Below are positions 9,743 through 18,007 of a DNA stretch of 64,000 nt, piece after piece. Made by a program: the position numbers and the translations under genes. The stretch's first letter is position 1. Every line of letters begins with the position of its first letter. This stretch comes from Catenulispora sp. EB89 (GTDB taxonomy: Bacteria > Actinomycetota > Actinomycetes > Streptomycetales > Catenulisporaceae). The notes below the pieces were generated by a model. It worked only from the letters and a program-made list of their open reading frames with translations, searched no databases and was not told where the DNA came from. The DNA lies in contig NZ_JBGCCU010000019.1 of NCBI RefSeq assembly GCF_041261445.1, forward strand, positions 176,284-240,283, given 5' to 3'.

Positions 9743-11195
9743 CCCTCGTGGTTTCCTCACCACCCCGCAGCAGCACCCCGAGCGCCGCCCGGTCACCGAG
9801 CGCGTCCAGGACTGGAAAGAGGTCTACAAGCCCGGGGGCCTGCTGCCGATCGTCAGCAAGCAGGCGGGCCGCTGCATGGACTGCGGCATCCCCTTCTGCC
9901 ACAACGGCTGTCCGCTCGGGAACATCATCCCGGAGTGGAACGACCTGGTGTGGAAGGGCGACTGGGAGGGTGCCTCCGACCGGCTGCACGCGACCAACAA
10001 CTTCCCGGAGTTCACCGGGCGGCTGTGCCCGGCGCCGTGCGAGACCGCGTGCGTGCTGGGGATCAACCAGCCGCCGGTGACCATCAAGAACGTCGAGGTC
10101 TCGATCATCGACCGGGCCTGGGAGGACGGGACCGTCAAGCCCCTGCCGCCGGAGCGGCTGTCCGGCCGGACGGTCGCGGTGATCGGCTCCGGTCCCTCGG
10201 GCCTGGCCGCCGCGCAGCAGCTCACGCGCGCCGGGCACACCGTCGCGGTCTACGAGCGCGCCGACCGCATCGGCGGCTTGCTGCGCTACGGCATCCCCGA
10301 GTTCAAGATGGAGAAGCGCCACCTGAACCGGCGCATCGAGCAGATGCGCGCGGAAGGCACCAAGTTCCGTCCCGGCATGCACATCGGTGTCGACCTCACG
10401 GGCGATGCGCTACTGGCCCGGTACGACGCGATCGTGCTCGCCGTCGGCTCGACCAAGGCGCGCGAGCTGGACGTGCCCGGCCGCGACCTGGCCGGGATCC
10501 ACCAGGCGATGGACTACCTGCCGTACGCGAACAAGACCTGCGAGGGCGACTACCTGACCGCGCCGATCGACGCGTTCGGCAAGCACGTGGTGGTCATCGG
10601 CGGCGGCGACACCGGCGCGGACTGCCTGGGCACGGCCACCCGCCAGGGCGCCGAGTCCGTCACGCAGCTGGAGATCATGCCGCAGCCCGGCGAGGACCGG
10701 CCGGCGAACCAGCCGTGGCCGACCTATCCGATGATCTTCCGGGTCTCCTCGGCGCACGAGGAGAACGGCGAGCGCGTCTACGCGGTGAACACCACCGAGT
10801 TCGTGGGCGACGACAACGGCCGGGTCAAGGCCCTGCGCCTGGTCGAGGTGCGGTTCGAGGGCGGGCGCCCGGTCCCGGTCGAGGGCACCGAGCGCGAGAT
10901 CCCGGCCGACCTGGTGCTGCTGGCCATGGGCTTCGTCGGCCCCGAGCGCGGCAACGGCCTGATCGACCAGCTCGGCCTGGCCCTGGACGAGCGCGGCAAC
11001 ATCGCGCGCGACGGCGAGTACGCCACCAACGTGCCGGGCGTGTTCGTGGCCGGGGACGCCGGCCGCGGGCAGTCGCTGATCGTGTGGGCGATCGCCGAGG
11101 GGCGCTCGGCGGCCAGCTCGGTGGACGCCTACCTGTCCGGCTCGACCACGCTGCCCAAGCCGATCCCGCCGACCGCGAGGCCGGTGACGGTGTGA
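9735..11195 (+). CDS. gltD: Glutamate synthase small subunit
   Basis: 486 residues from GTG 9735, which overlaps the end of gltB. The N-terminal region carries the two 4Fe-4S cysteine groups ([16 protein letters not shown] and [12 protein letters not shown], residues 38-105). The FAD-binding [10 protein letters not shown] motif lies near residue 155 and the NADPH-binding [11 protein letters not shown] near residue 290. The C-terminal [19 protein letters not shown] is the second FAD contact. It passes electrons from NADPH to the synthase site of GltB. A strong terminator follows directly. Confidence 0.98.
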   Translation: MADPRGFLTTPQQHPERRPVTERVQDWKEVYKPGGLLPIVSKQAGRCMDCGIPFCHNGCPLGNIIPEWNDLVWKGDWEGASDRLHATNNFPEFTGRLCPAPCETACVLGINQPPVTIKNVEVSIIDRAWEDGTVKPLPPERLSGRTVAVIGSGPSGLAAAQQLTRAGHTVAVYERADRIGGLLRYGIPEFKMEKRHLNRRIEQMRAEGTKFRPGMHIGVDLTGDALLARYDAIVLAVGSTKARELDVPGRDLAGIHQAMDYLPYANKTCEGDYLTAPIDAFGKHVVVIGGGDTGADCLGTATRQGAESVTQLEIMPQPGEDRPANQPWPTYPMIFRVSSAHEENGERVYAVNTTEFVGDDNGRVKALRLVEVRFEGGRPVPVEGTEREIPADLVLLAMGFVGPERGNGLIDQLGLALDERGNIARDGEYATNVPGVFVAGDAGRGQSLIVWAIAEGRSAASSVDAYLSGSTTLPKPIPPTARPVTV

Positions 11196-11197
11196 GA

Positions 11198-11247
11198 GAC
11201 GGCGCGGCCGCCCGCAGCGCAAGTGCTTTGCGGGTGGCCGCGCCGTC
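11198..11247 (+). terminator. Intrinsic-type hairpin after gltD
   Basis: A long stem pairs GACGGCGCGGCC...CCCGCA with tGCGGGtGGCCGCGCCGTC, with a short loop around aagtgctt. It starts 3 bases after the gltD stop. No long T-run follows, as is usual in very GC-rich actinobacteria. Confidence 0.85.
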
Positions 11248-11289
11248 TTGGTGCCGTCTCGTCGCCGGCCCGGCAACCGGCGAGATGAC

Positions 11290-11715
11290 TCAGTGCTGAT
11301 TCGCCAGCAGGATGATGCCCAGGATCCACAGCAGCAGCGTGACGATGCCGAGCACGAACCCGGCCTGCGCCACGCCGCGGTTGGTGGCCTCGCCGCGGGC
11401 CGCGCGGTTCAGCCCGATCCGCCCGAAGACGATCGCCAGGATGCTGCACGGGCCGATCAGGAAGCCGACGATGCCCAGCACCAGCGCGGCCACGCCCATG
11501 CCGTTGCGGCGCCGGACCGGGGGAGCGCCGTAGCCGCCGTACTCGTAGCCGGTGCCGCCGCTGTAGGTCGGATAGGCCTCCGGGGGGAGCGGCGGCGGGG
11601 GCGGGTACTGCGGGAACTGCTGGTCCGGACCGGGATCCTGCGGCTCCGGTCGCGGTTCCGGCTCCGGCTCCGGTCCTGGCCTCGGTTCAGGCTCCGGGGG
11701 AGGAGGTGTCGTCAT
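11290..11715 (-). CDS. DUF4190 domain membrane protein with proline/glutamate-rich N-terminus
   Basis: About 141 residues from ATG 11715 (another ATG lies 9 bases upstream at 11724). Residues 1-65 are extremely rich in Pro, Glu and Tyr, then comes RRRNGMGVAALVLGIVGFLIGPCSILAIVFGRIGLNRA...AGFVLGIVTLLLWILGIILLA. This arrangement of two hydrophobic segments around a G-R-I-G-L-N-R-A turn is the DUF4190 domain, common in actinobacterial small membrane proteins of unknown role. It is convergent with gltD and separated from it by the terminator. Confidence 0.8.
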   Translation of the reverse strand: MTTPPPPEPEPRPGPEPEPEPRPEPQDPGPDQQFPQYPPPPPLPPEAYPTYSGGTGYEYGGYGAPPVRRRNGMGVAALVLGIVGFLIGPCSILAIVFGRIGLNRAARGEATNRGVAQAGFVLGIVTLLLWILGIILLANQH

Positions 11716-11853
11716 GGAGGCCAATTGTCGCCGTTACACCCGGTTCATTCCATACAGACACACGGTGAACGGGGATCGAAAGTTCTGTTCGGAACCGTGG
11801 GAACTTGTCAGACCCGAAAAAGCTACTAACGAGTAGGACATAAGGTAGTAGGC

Positions 11854-13335
11854 ATGCGCCGCGCGAAAATCGTTTGTACCCTGGGCCCGTCCGCCGGAAC
11901 CCTGGAGCAGCTCACCGCTCTGGTGGCGGCCGGCATGAATGTGGCCCGTCTGAATCTCTCCCACGGTTCCTATGAGGACCACGAAGAGCGATATCGCAAC
12001 GTCCGGCAGGTCGCGACCACCAGCGGTCAGGCCATCGGCATCCTTGTCGACCTGCAGGGCCCCAAGATCCGGCTCGGCACCTTCGCCAACGGCAAGGAGG
12101 TCCTGGCCAACGGCGCGCAGTTCACCATCACCACGCGCGACGTCCCCGGGGACGCCTCCATTTGCGGCACCACCTACAAGGGGCTGCCCGGCGACTGCAA
12201 GCCCGGGGACCGGATCCTCGTCGACGACGGCAAGCTCTGCCTGGAAGTGGAGAGCGTCAGCGACACCGACGTGGTGACCCGGGTCATCGAGGGCGGCCCG
12301 ATCTCCAACAGCAAGGGCATCAACCTGCCGGGCGTGTCCGTGTCGGTCCCGGCGCTGTCCGAGAAGGACGAGCTGGACCTGCGCTGGGCGCTGGGCAAGC
12401 CGGCCCCCGGGCACGGCAACCCGGGCGTGCGCGCCGACATGATCGCACTGTCCTTCGTCCGGGACGCCGTCGACATCGAGCGCGTCCACGAGATCATGGA
12501 CGAGATCGGCCACCGGGTGCCGGTGATCGCCAAGATCGAGAAGCCGCAGGCGGTGGCCAACCTGGACGCCATCGTCGACGCCTTCGACGCGATCATGGTG
12601 GCCCGCGGCGACCTGGGCGTGGAGCTCCCGCTGGAGCAGGTCCCGATGGTGCAGAAGCGCTGCATCACACTGTCCCGCCGCAACGCCAAGCCGGTCATCG
12701 TCGCCACCCAGATGCTGGACTCGATGATCACCAACTCCCGCCCGACCCGCGCCGAGGTCTCCGACGTGGCCAACGCGGTCCTGGACGGCACCGACGCCGT
12801 GATGCTCTCCGCCGAGACCTCGGTCGGCGCCTACGCGGTGCAGACCGTGGAGACCATGGCCAAGATCATCACCGCGGCCGAGGAGGAAACCCTCGCCGCC
12901 GGCCTGAAGCCGGCCCTGAGCAAGCCGCGCACCAAGGGCGGCGCGGTCGCCCGCGCGGCAGCCGAGCTCGGCGAGAACCTCTACGCCAAGTACCTGATCG
13001 CCTTCACCGAAAGCGGTGACACGGCCCGCCGCCTGTCCCGCTACCGCCCGCCGACACCCCTGATCGCCTTCACCCCGCACAACGAGATCCGCAACCAGCT
13101 CGCCCTGAGCTGGGGCATCCGCACCTTCTGCAGCCCCGAGGTCGAGCACACCGACGAGATGGTGCGCCAGGTCGACACCGAGCTCCTGCAGCTGGAACTG
13201 TGCAAAGCCGGTGACACGGTGGTCATCATCGCCGGCTCGCCCCCCGGCATCCCCGGCTCCACGAACGCGGTGCGCGTCCACCGCGTCGGCGACGCCATCG
13301 GCGGCGCCGCGCCGGCCTACCGCGAACTGCGGTAA
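11854..13335 (+). CDS. pyk: Pyruvate kinase
   Basis: 493 residues, beginning MRRAKIVCTLGPSAGTLEQL, the normal start of bacterial pyruvate kinases. Visible motifs: NLSHGSYEDH (substrate/ATP site), DLQGPKIRLG, the active-site signature VPVIAKIEKPQAV (about residues 222-234) with catalytic Lys, MVARGDLGVELP, and ATQMLDSMI. The enzyme converts phosphoenolpyruvate and ADP to pyruvate and ATP. The 130-bp upstream region is AT-richer than its surroundings and probably holds the promoter (TTGTCA near 11807). Confidence 0.98.
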   Translation: MRRAKIVCTLGPSAGTLEQLTALVAAGMNVARLNLSHGSYEDHEERYRNVRQVATTSGQAIGILVDLQGPKIRLGTFANGKEVLANGAQFTITTRDVPGDASICGTTYKGLPGDCKPGDRILVDDGKLCLEVESVSDTDVVTRVIEGGPISNSKGINLPGVSVSVPALSEKDELDLRWALGKPAPGHGNPGVRADMIALSFVRDAVDIERVHEIMDEIGHRVPVIAKIEKPQAVANLDAIVDAFDAIMVARGDLGVELPLEQVPMVQKRCITLSRRNAKPVIVATQMLDSMITNSRPTRAEVSDVANAVLDGTDAVMLSAETSVGAYAVQTVETMAKIITAAEEETLAAGLKPALSKPRTKGGAVARAAAELGENLYAKYLIAFTESGDTARRLSRYRPPTPLIAFTPHNEIRNQLALSWGIRTFCSPEVEHTDEMVRQVDTELLQLELCKAGDTVVIIAGSPPGIPGSTNAVRVHRVGDAIGGAAPAYRELR

Positions 13336-13459
13336 CGCCAAGGCGGTTCACCGCCGCGACCATCTCACGAGGACTGGTCGGGCACTGATTCTCGCGCGCT
13401 GCGGCGTCGATCCGGATCCGGGTCGACGCCGTTTTCGCCGGTCGGGCCCGCGACAATGG

Positions 13460-14224
13460 TCAGAACTTGGGACCGACGTGAAGATCCATGAGGGCTATGG
13501 AGTTCTTCTTGGCCACGGAGATGTTGCGCCAGTTCGCGTAACGCCACTCGACGCCGACCAGGTCGAGCGCCCAGCAGTAGAGACCGCGGATATCGGATGA
13601 GACGTTGCTGAAGAAGTAGCGGGTGTACTCGTAGCGCTTGCGCTCTCCGGCGATGACCTTCTCGGTCCAGTTGGTGATGCGACACCCGTCGGAGTGGATC
13701 AAGCCGCGGATGAACTCCCAGGGATGGGACTCGACGATCTCACTCTGCCAATCAGCGAGCTCGATCTCGCGGGTGTGCTTCATGCCCGGACCATGCTGCG
13801 GGAACAAGCAGGTCCAGTGTGCCGAATACGACTTGACGTCCGTGCAGCCCGTACGCCGGACTCGGGTGGTGTTCGCACCGGGCAGGACCCGGACCATGGC
13901 GCGTTGAGTGTCATCCATGATGACGGGATAGTCGTCGCAGCAGGTGATCGAGAGCGTGTGCTGTCGTGGCTTGGCGATGATGTGGCCGTCGCCGAGGTAC
14001 TGGCCGAGGAGGTAGGAGTAGGGACGGTCGGTCGGGCCGGTGCCAAGGCAGATCGGACACTTGGCGCCCGCAGGCGGATAGAGGTCGGGGTGTCGGGCCC
14101 GATCCTGGAACTTCCAGTAACCGACTGTGCCTTTCGGGACGCCGAGTCTTCTGGCGACCTCGGCATTGGAGACTCCAGTGCGGCACATCGTGATAGTGCG
14201 CAGCTTGATGTCGGGGTTGTTCAT
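13460..14224 (-). CDS. HTH protein with two LAGLIDADG-type motifs (free-standing homing-endonuclease-like)
   Basis: 254 residues. Residues 15-42 form a helix-turn-helix (SNAEVARRLGVPKGTVGYWK), followed by a CPICLG stretch (56-61). Two LAGLIDADG-like motifs follow: LLGQYLGDG (72-80) and FIRGLIHSDG (171-180), spaced about 100 residues as in monomeric LAGLIDADG nucleases, each ending in the metal-binding Asp-Gly. It is not in an intron or intein. It lies downstream of a tRNA gene on the same strand, beyond a strong terminator, and convergent with pyk. Codon use is less GC-extreme than the neighbours. Endonuclease activity is inference; a regulator derived from such a nuclease is equally possible. 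Confidence 0.7.
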   Translation of the reverse strand: MNNPDIKLRTITMCRTGVSNAEVARRLGVPKGTVGYWKFQDRARHPDLYPPAGAKCPICLGTGPTDRPYSYLLGQYLGDGHIIAKPRQHTLSITCCDDYPVIMDDTQRAMVRVLPGANTTRVRRTGCTDVKSYSAHWTCLFPQHGPGMKHTREIELADWQSEIVESHPWEFIRGLIHSDGCRITNWTEKVIAGERKRYEYTRYFFSNVSSDIRGLYCWALDLVGVEWRYANWRNISVAKKNSIALMDLHVGPKF

Positions 14225-14266
14225 GCCTCAAAGCTTGTAAAGCTTGCCGGGCATTCGGTATGAAAC

Positions 14267-14300
14267 AAAGCCCGTTCACCAAATTTGGTGAACGGGCTTT
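14267..14300 (-). terminator. Perfect 34-bp palindrome, terminator after the tRNA
   Basis: The sequence reads AAAGCCCGTTCACCAAATTT and continues as its exact reverse complement, forming an uninterrupted 17-bp-arm palindrome with an A-tract and T-tract at its ends. It lies 17 bases downstream of the tRNA 3' end and so can stop tRNA transcription; it could work in both directions. It separates the tRNA from the HTH-LAGLIDADG gene. Confidence 0.9.
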
Positions 14301-14317
14301 AAGAAATTCTATCGGAG

Positions 14318-14391
14318 TGCTCCGGGTGGGACTCGAACCCACACTGTATGGTGTTTGAGACCACGTTCTCTACCGATTGGAATACCGGAGC
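14318..14391 (-). tRNA. Class I tRNA with anticodon CAA (leucine anticodon, short variable loop)
   Basis: Folded by eye: 7-bp acceptor GCTCCGG/CCGGAGC with discriminator A, T8-A9, D arm with TTC/GAA and G18G19 in the loop, anticodon stem GTGGT/ACCAT with loop CTCAAAC (T33, anticodon CAA, A37), 5-nt variable loop ACAGT, T arm GTGGG/CCCAC with TTCGAGT. CCA is not encoded. The fold is a complete 74-nt cloverleaf. CAA reads UUG (Leu), but bacterial tRNA-Leu is normally class II with a long variable arm, which this one lacks. Amino-acid identity is therefore uncertain. Confidence 0.85.
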
Positions 14392-14547
14392 ATATGTGGC
14401 GATTACAGTTGGACTGCCCAGGTGTCAGCCAGCTGTTATCACTCGCGTAACAGCATACCGGACTGCACACCGGCCCCCGCAACCGCCTTCCCCGCAGGTA
14501 GGCTCGTATCGAAACAGAACACCGGCACGCCGCCCAGTGAGGATCCC

Positions 14548-15183
14548 ATGGCCACCGAGTCCACCCCCGCCCGCCGAGTGATCATCGCCGAGGACGAGGC
14601 GCTGATCCGCCTGGACCTGAAGGAGATGCTTCAGGAGGAGGGTTACGAGGTCGTCGCCGAGGCGTCCGACGGGGCGGCCGCGGTGCGGCTGGCCGAGGAG
14701 TTCCGGCCGGATCTGTGCATCTTCGATGTGAAGATGCCGGTGCTGGACGGGATCACCGCCGCCGAGCGGGTGATCGAGGCGCGGATCGCTCCGGTGCTGA
14801 TCCTCACCGCCTTCTCCCAGCGCGATCTGGTGGAGCGGGCGGCTGAGGCCGGGGTGATGAACTACCTGGTCAAGCCGTTCACCAAGGACAAGCTGGTGCC
14901 CGCGATCGAGATCGCGGTGTCCCGGCACACGCAGTTGAAGGCGCTGGAGGGCGAGGTCGCGGATCTGGCCAGCCGGCTGGAGACGCGCAAGCTGGTGGAC
15001 CGGGCCAAGGGGATCCTGCAGACCGCGCACGGGATGACCGAGCCGGAGGCCTTCCGCTGGATCCAGAAGACCTCGATGGACCGGCGGATGACCATGAAGG
15101 AGGTCGCCGAGGTGGTCATCAGCGGGTCGGCGGCGGTCGGCGCGCCCACCGCCGGGCACAACACCGCCGCCAAGGCGGAGTGA
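14548..15183 (+). CDS. pdtaR: ANTAR-domain response regulator (PdtaR-like)
   Basis: 211 residues from ATG 14548, after GTGAGGA. Residues 9-125 form a receiver domain with acidic pocket EDE, phospho-acceptor Asp in LCIFDVKMPVLDG and Lys in NYLVKPF. Residues about 135-195 form an ANTAR RNA-binding domain (LASRLETRKLVDRAKGILQ...TEPEAFRWIQKTSMDRRMTM). Proteins of this design (PdtaR in mycobacteria) are phosphorylated by a PdtaS-type kinase and bind paired hairpins to prevent transcription termination. The kinase is not in this window. Confidence 0.92.
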   Translation: MATESTPARRVIIAEDEALIRLDLKEMLQEEGYEVVAEASDGAAAVRLAEEFRPDLCIFDVKMPVLDGITAAERVIEARIAPVLILTAFSQRDLVERAAEAGVMNYLVKPFTKDKLVPAIEIAVSRHTQLKALEGEVADLASRLETRKLVDRAKGILQTAHGMTEPEAFRWIQKTSMDRRMTMKEVAEVVISGSAAVGAPTAGHNTAAKAE

Positions 15184-15612
15184 GCGCGGCTCGGCGGTAT
15201 AACGATCTTACGATCCGGCCGGTGGTTGTGACGGTGGTCACGCCGCCGGCCGGTGTCGTCCCCTGCGCCGCAGGGGTGCCGGGGGCCCCGCGGGCACCAC
15301 GGCATCCGTAACATCCCAGCGCCAGGGGCACTGATTACCAGCCCTGCGATGACCCCGTCACGGCAGGGCGGGAAGATCAACGGACCTCAAAACGCCGCGG
15401 CGCCGGGAACCGGGCCACTTGCGGGGTTTTGGCTCTGGTCGGAGCCTCCTCCCGGTTGGTAACGAGAGCATCACGCGATCTCGGACCCCCTCCCCACGGC
15501 TGACGTTCGGCACTAGCCTTCCCATCACCCATGTGGTGACCGCGTGAATTCGGACGAGTACCAAAGCCCAATAGGCACCGGTGCCCGTCCGACGATCAGG
15601 GAGGATCTGGAA
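15184..15612. other. Intergenic region between the response regulator and livK
   Basis: 429 bp without a convincing gene. A hairpin at 15215-15253 (CCGGCCGG arms around GGTGGTTGTGAC...GTCACGCC) follows the response regulator gene and may act as its terminator. The rest holds the livK promoter and leader; no consensus -35/-10 pair is clear to me. The livK ribosome site AGGGAGG is at about 15598-15604. Confidence 0.4.
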
Positions 15613-16845
15613 GTGCGGACCATCAACCGAATGCGGGCTGGCGCTGTCATCGTGGCGGGCGTGCTCGCGCTTTCGGCTTGTGCGGGAAGCTCGACGAAGT
15701 CCGGAGGCAGCTCCTCGTCGAGCACGACCGGGAGCGGAAGCTCCACGTCGGCCGCGAATAATGGCAAGCCCACGCTGGAGATCGGCGTGCAGGGCCCGCT
15801 GTCGGGCCAGAACCAGGCCCTGGGCCTGAACATCGACTGGGGCGTCAAGCTCGCCGTGCAGCAGGAGAACGCCAAGGGCGACCTGCCGTTCAACCTGACC
15901 GTCAAGGACTCCGACGACCAGGGCGACCAGTCCAAGGGCGCGACCGCCGCGCAGCTGCTGATCCAGGACCCGAAGGTGGTCGGCGTCGTCGGCCCGGCCT
16001 TCTCCGGTCCCACCGCGGCCGCCGGCGCGCTGTACTCCAGCGCCAACCTCGTGGCCGTCAGCCCCTCGGCGACCCGTCCGTCCCTGACCACCTCCGGCTA
16101 CAAGACCTTCTACCGCGTCGTGGCCAACGACAGCGTGCAGGGCCCGGCAGCCGCCGACTACATGGTCAAGGTGCTCAAGGCCTCCAACGTCTACGTGGTC
16201 GACGACAAGACCCAGTACGGCCAGGGCCTGTCCACCGCCATCGTCGCCGAGCTGCACAAGGACGGCGCGACGGTCGAGACCGACAGCGCGCCGCAGGGCA
16301 CGCAGGACTACTCGCAGCTGGCTTCCAAGGTCGCCTCCTCGGGCTCCAAGGCCATGTACTACGCGGGCTACTACGCTGACGGCGGCGTGTTCGCCAAGGC
16401 GCTGAAGGCCGCCGGCTACACCGGCACCATGCTCTCCGGCGACGGGTCGAAGGACCCGAACTTCATCACCACCGCCGGGCAGGACGCGGCCGAGGGCTGG
16501 CAGTTCACCTGCCCCTGCCTGGACGCCGGCAGCAACCCGAAGTACGCCGCGTTCGTGACCGCGTACAAGGCGCTGTCCAACGCCGCCCCCGGTACGTACT
16601 CGATCGAGGGCTACGACGCGGCGAACGTCATCATCAGTGTTCTGAAGAGCCTGAACACCGCCAGCCCGACCCGGGCCGCGGTGGCCGCGGGCGTGGCCAC
16701 GGTGGACTACCAGGGTCTGTCCAAGGAGATCAAGTTCACCCCCACCGGTGACATCTCCGGAACCTCGATCTACGCCTACAAGATCGAGAACGGCGTGATC
16801 ACGCTGATCGGCGACATCTCCAAGATGCCGGGTATCGGCAGCTGA
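15613..16845 (+). CDS. livK: Branched-chain amino acid ABC transporter, substrate-binding lipoprotein
   Basis: 410 residues from GTG 15613, well spaced from AGGGAGG. A signal peptide ends at the lipobox LSAC (VAGVLALSACAGSS, Cys near residue 22), followed by a Ser/Gly linker. The mature region (IGVQGPLSGQNQALGLNIDWGVKLAVQQEN..., VVGVVGPAFSGPTAAAG, VYVVDDKTQYGQGL) is the Leu/Ile/Val-binding periplasmic-binding type 1 fold. It delivers substrate to LivHMGF, encoded downstream. Two hairpins between livK and livH would allow higher expression of the binding protein than of the membrane parts. Confidence 0.93.
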   Translation: MRTINRMRAGAVIVAGVLALSACAGSSTKSGGSSSSSTTGSGSSTSAANNGKPTLEIGVQGPLSGQNQALGLNIDWGVKLAVQQENAKGDLPFNLTVKDSDDQGDQSKGATAAQLLIQDPKVVGVVGPAFSGPTAAAGALYSSANLVAVSPSATRPSLTTSGYKTFYRVVANDSVQGPAAADYMVKVLKASNVYVVDDKTQYGQGLSTAIVAELHKDGATVETDSAPQGTQDYSQLASKVASSGSKAMYYAGYYADGGVFAKALKAAGYTGTMLSGDGSKDPNFITTAGQDAAEGWQFTCPCLDAGSNPKYAAFVTAYKALSNAAPGTYSIEGYDAANVIISVLKSLNTASPTRAAVAAGVATVDYQGLSKEIKFTPTGDISGTSIYAYKIENGVITLIGDISKMPGIGS

Positions 16846-16857
16846 CCTGAGGCAGGG

Positions 16858-16891
16858 CCGGTGCCCGGCGTTCTCGGATGACGGGCACCGG
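16858..16891 (+). terminator. Hairpin between livK and livH (first)
   Basis: CCGGTGCCCG pairs with CGGGCACCGG across a 14-nt loop, beginning 12 bases after the livK stop. Confidence 0.7.
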
Positions 16892-16961
16892 CACGGTTCC
16901 TGTTTCCAGGCGCCCGGGTCAGCCAGGCCCGACAGCGTCGCAAAGACGAGACCCTCCCGCG

Positions 16962-16998
16962 AGCCGTGGCCCGCTTGGTTCCACAGCGGGCCACGGCT
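16962..16998 (+). terminator. Hairpin between livK and livH (second)
   Basis: AGCCGTGGCCCGC pairs perfectly with GCGGGCCACGGCT and is followed by TTCGTGT. The 13-bp stem lies 58 bases before the livH start and may terminate part of the livK transcripts. Confidence 0.8.
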
Positions 16999-17056
16999 TT
17001 CGTGTGGCATCGGGCCACCCCCGCAACCCTGACGCCTCCTGCACAGGAAGCCCTTT

Positions 17057-18007
17057 ATGTACATCACCCAACACTTTTGGGAGCTACTGTTCCAAGGGAT
17101 CAGGCTCGGCTCCCTCTACGCCCTGATCGCCATCGGCTACACCATGGTCTACGGCGTGCTCCAGCTGATCAACTTCGCTCACAGCGAGGTGTTCATGTCC
17201 GGCGCCCTGGGCGGCGTGTTCATGCTCACCGCGCTGGTCGGCACCGGCGGCAAGATCCCCAGCGGGTTCGAGGCCTTCGAGTACACCGCCCTGGCCCTGG
17301 TGGCCGGCGCCGCGGTGGGCGCGGCCATCGCGTTCTCGCTGGAGCGTGTGGCCTATAGGCCACTGAGAAAACGCCACTCGCCCAAGCTGGTGTACCTGAT
17401 CACCGCGATCGGCGCCTCGATCTTCCTGTACAACCTGGCCGGCAAGCTGTTCGGCCGCAACAACCTGCAGGTCCCGGAGTCCTTCCACTCCGGAAAGGTT
17501 TTCGTCCTGCCCGGCGCCGGGGCCGTGGGCCCGCGCACGGTCAAGACCCTGGACGTGCTGATCATCGCCACCGCGCTGGTCATGATGATCCTGCTGGACC
17601 TGCTGATCTCCCGGACCAAGCTGGGCGCCGGCATCCGCGCCGTGGCTCAGGACGCCGAGACCGCGCAGCTCATGGGTGTGGACGTGTCCAAGGTGATCTC
17701 CCGGACCTTCATCATCGGCGGTCTGCTGGCCGGCGTCGGCGGCGTGCTGTACGCGATGTTCCACGCGGTGACCTACACGATGGGCTTCGTCCCGGGCATC
17801 AAGGCGTTCACCGCCGCGGTCCTCGGCGGCATCGGCAACGTCCGCGGCGCCATGCTCGGCGGCCTGCTGCTGGGCATCGTGGAGAGCTTCAGCCAGGGCA
17901 TCTTCTCTCTGGAGTGGGTCGACGTGGTCTCCTTCGTGGTCCTGGTCGGGGTCCTGCTGATCCGCCCGACCGGCATCCTGGGCGAGCGGACGGGGAGGGC
18001 GGCGTGA
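17057..18007 (+). CDS. livH: Branched-chain amino acid ABC transporter permease LivH
   Basis: 316 residues with eight or so hydrophobic segments. MYITQHFWELLFQGIRLGSLYALIAIGYTMVYGVLQLINFAHSEVFM is the characteristic N-terminus of LivH, with the conserved G-Y-x-M-V-Y-G-x-x-x-x-I-N-F-A-H. The C-terminal region (GGIGNVRGAMLGGLLLGIVESF) holds the coupling-helix region that contacts the ATPases. GGAAG precedes the ATG. The stop overlaps the livM GTG by 4 bp (GTGA). Confidence 0.95.
   Translation: MYITQHFWELLFQGIRLGSLYALIAIGYTMVYGVLQLINFAHSEVFMSGALGGVFMLTALVGTGGKIPSGFEAFEYTALALVAGAAVGAAIAFSLERVAYRPLRKRHSPKLVYLITAIGASIFLYNLAGKLFGRNNLQVPESFHSGKVFVLPGAGAVGPRTVKTLDVLIIATALVMMILLDLLISRTKLGAGIRAVAQDAETAQLMGVDVSKVISRTFIIGGLLAGVGGVLYAMFHAVTYTMGFVPGIKAFTAAVLGGIGNVRGAMLGGLLLGIVESFSQGIFSLEWVDVVSFVVLVGVLLIRPTGILGERTGRAA

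Noticed and set aside
4961..9796. Minus-strand open frame of 1611 codons opposite gltB
   Set aside because: Composition is Val/Gly/Arg/Ala/His-rich without any motif; it is the antisense shadow of gltB caused by high third-position GC.
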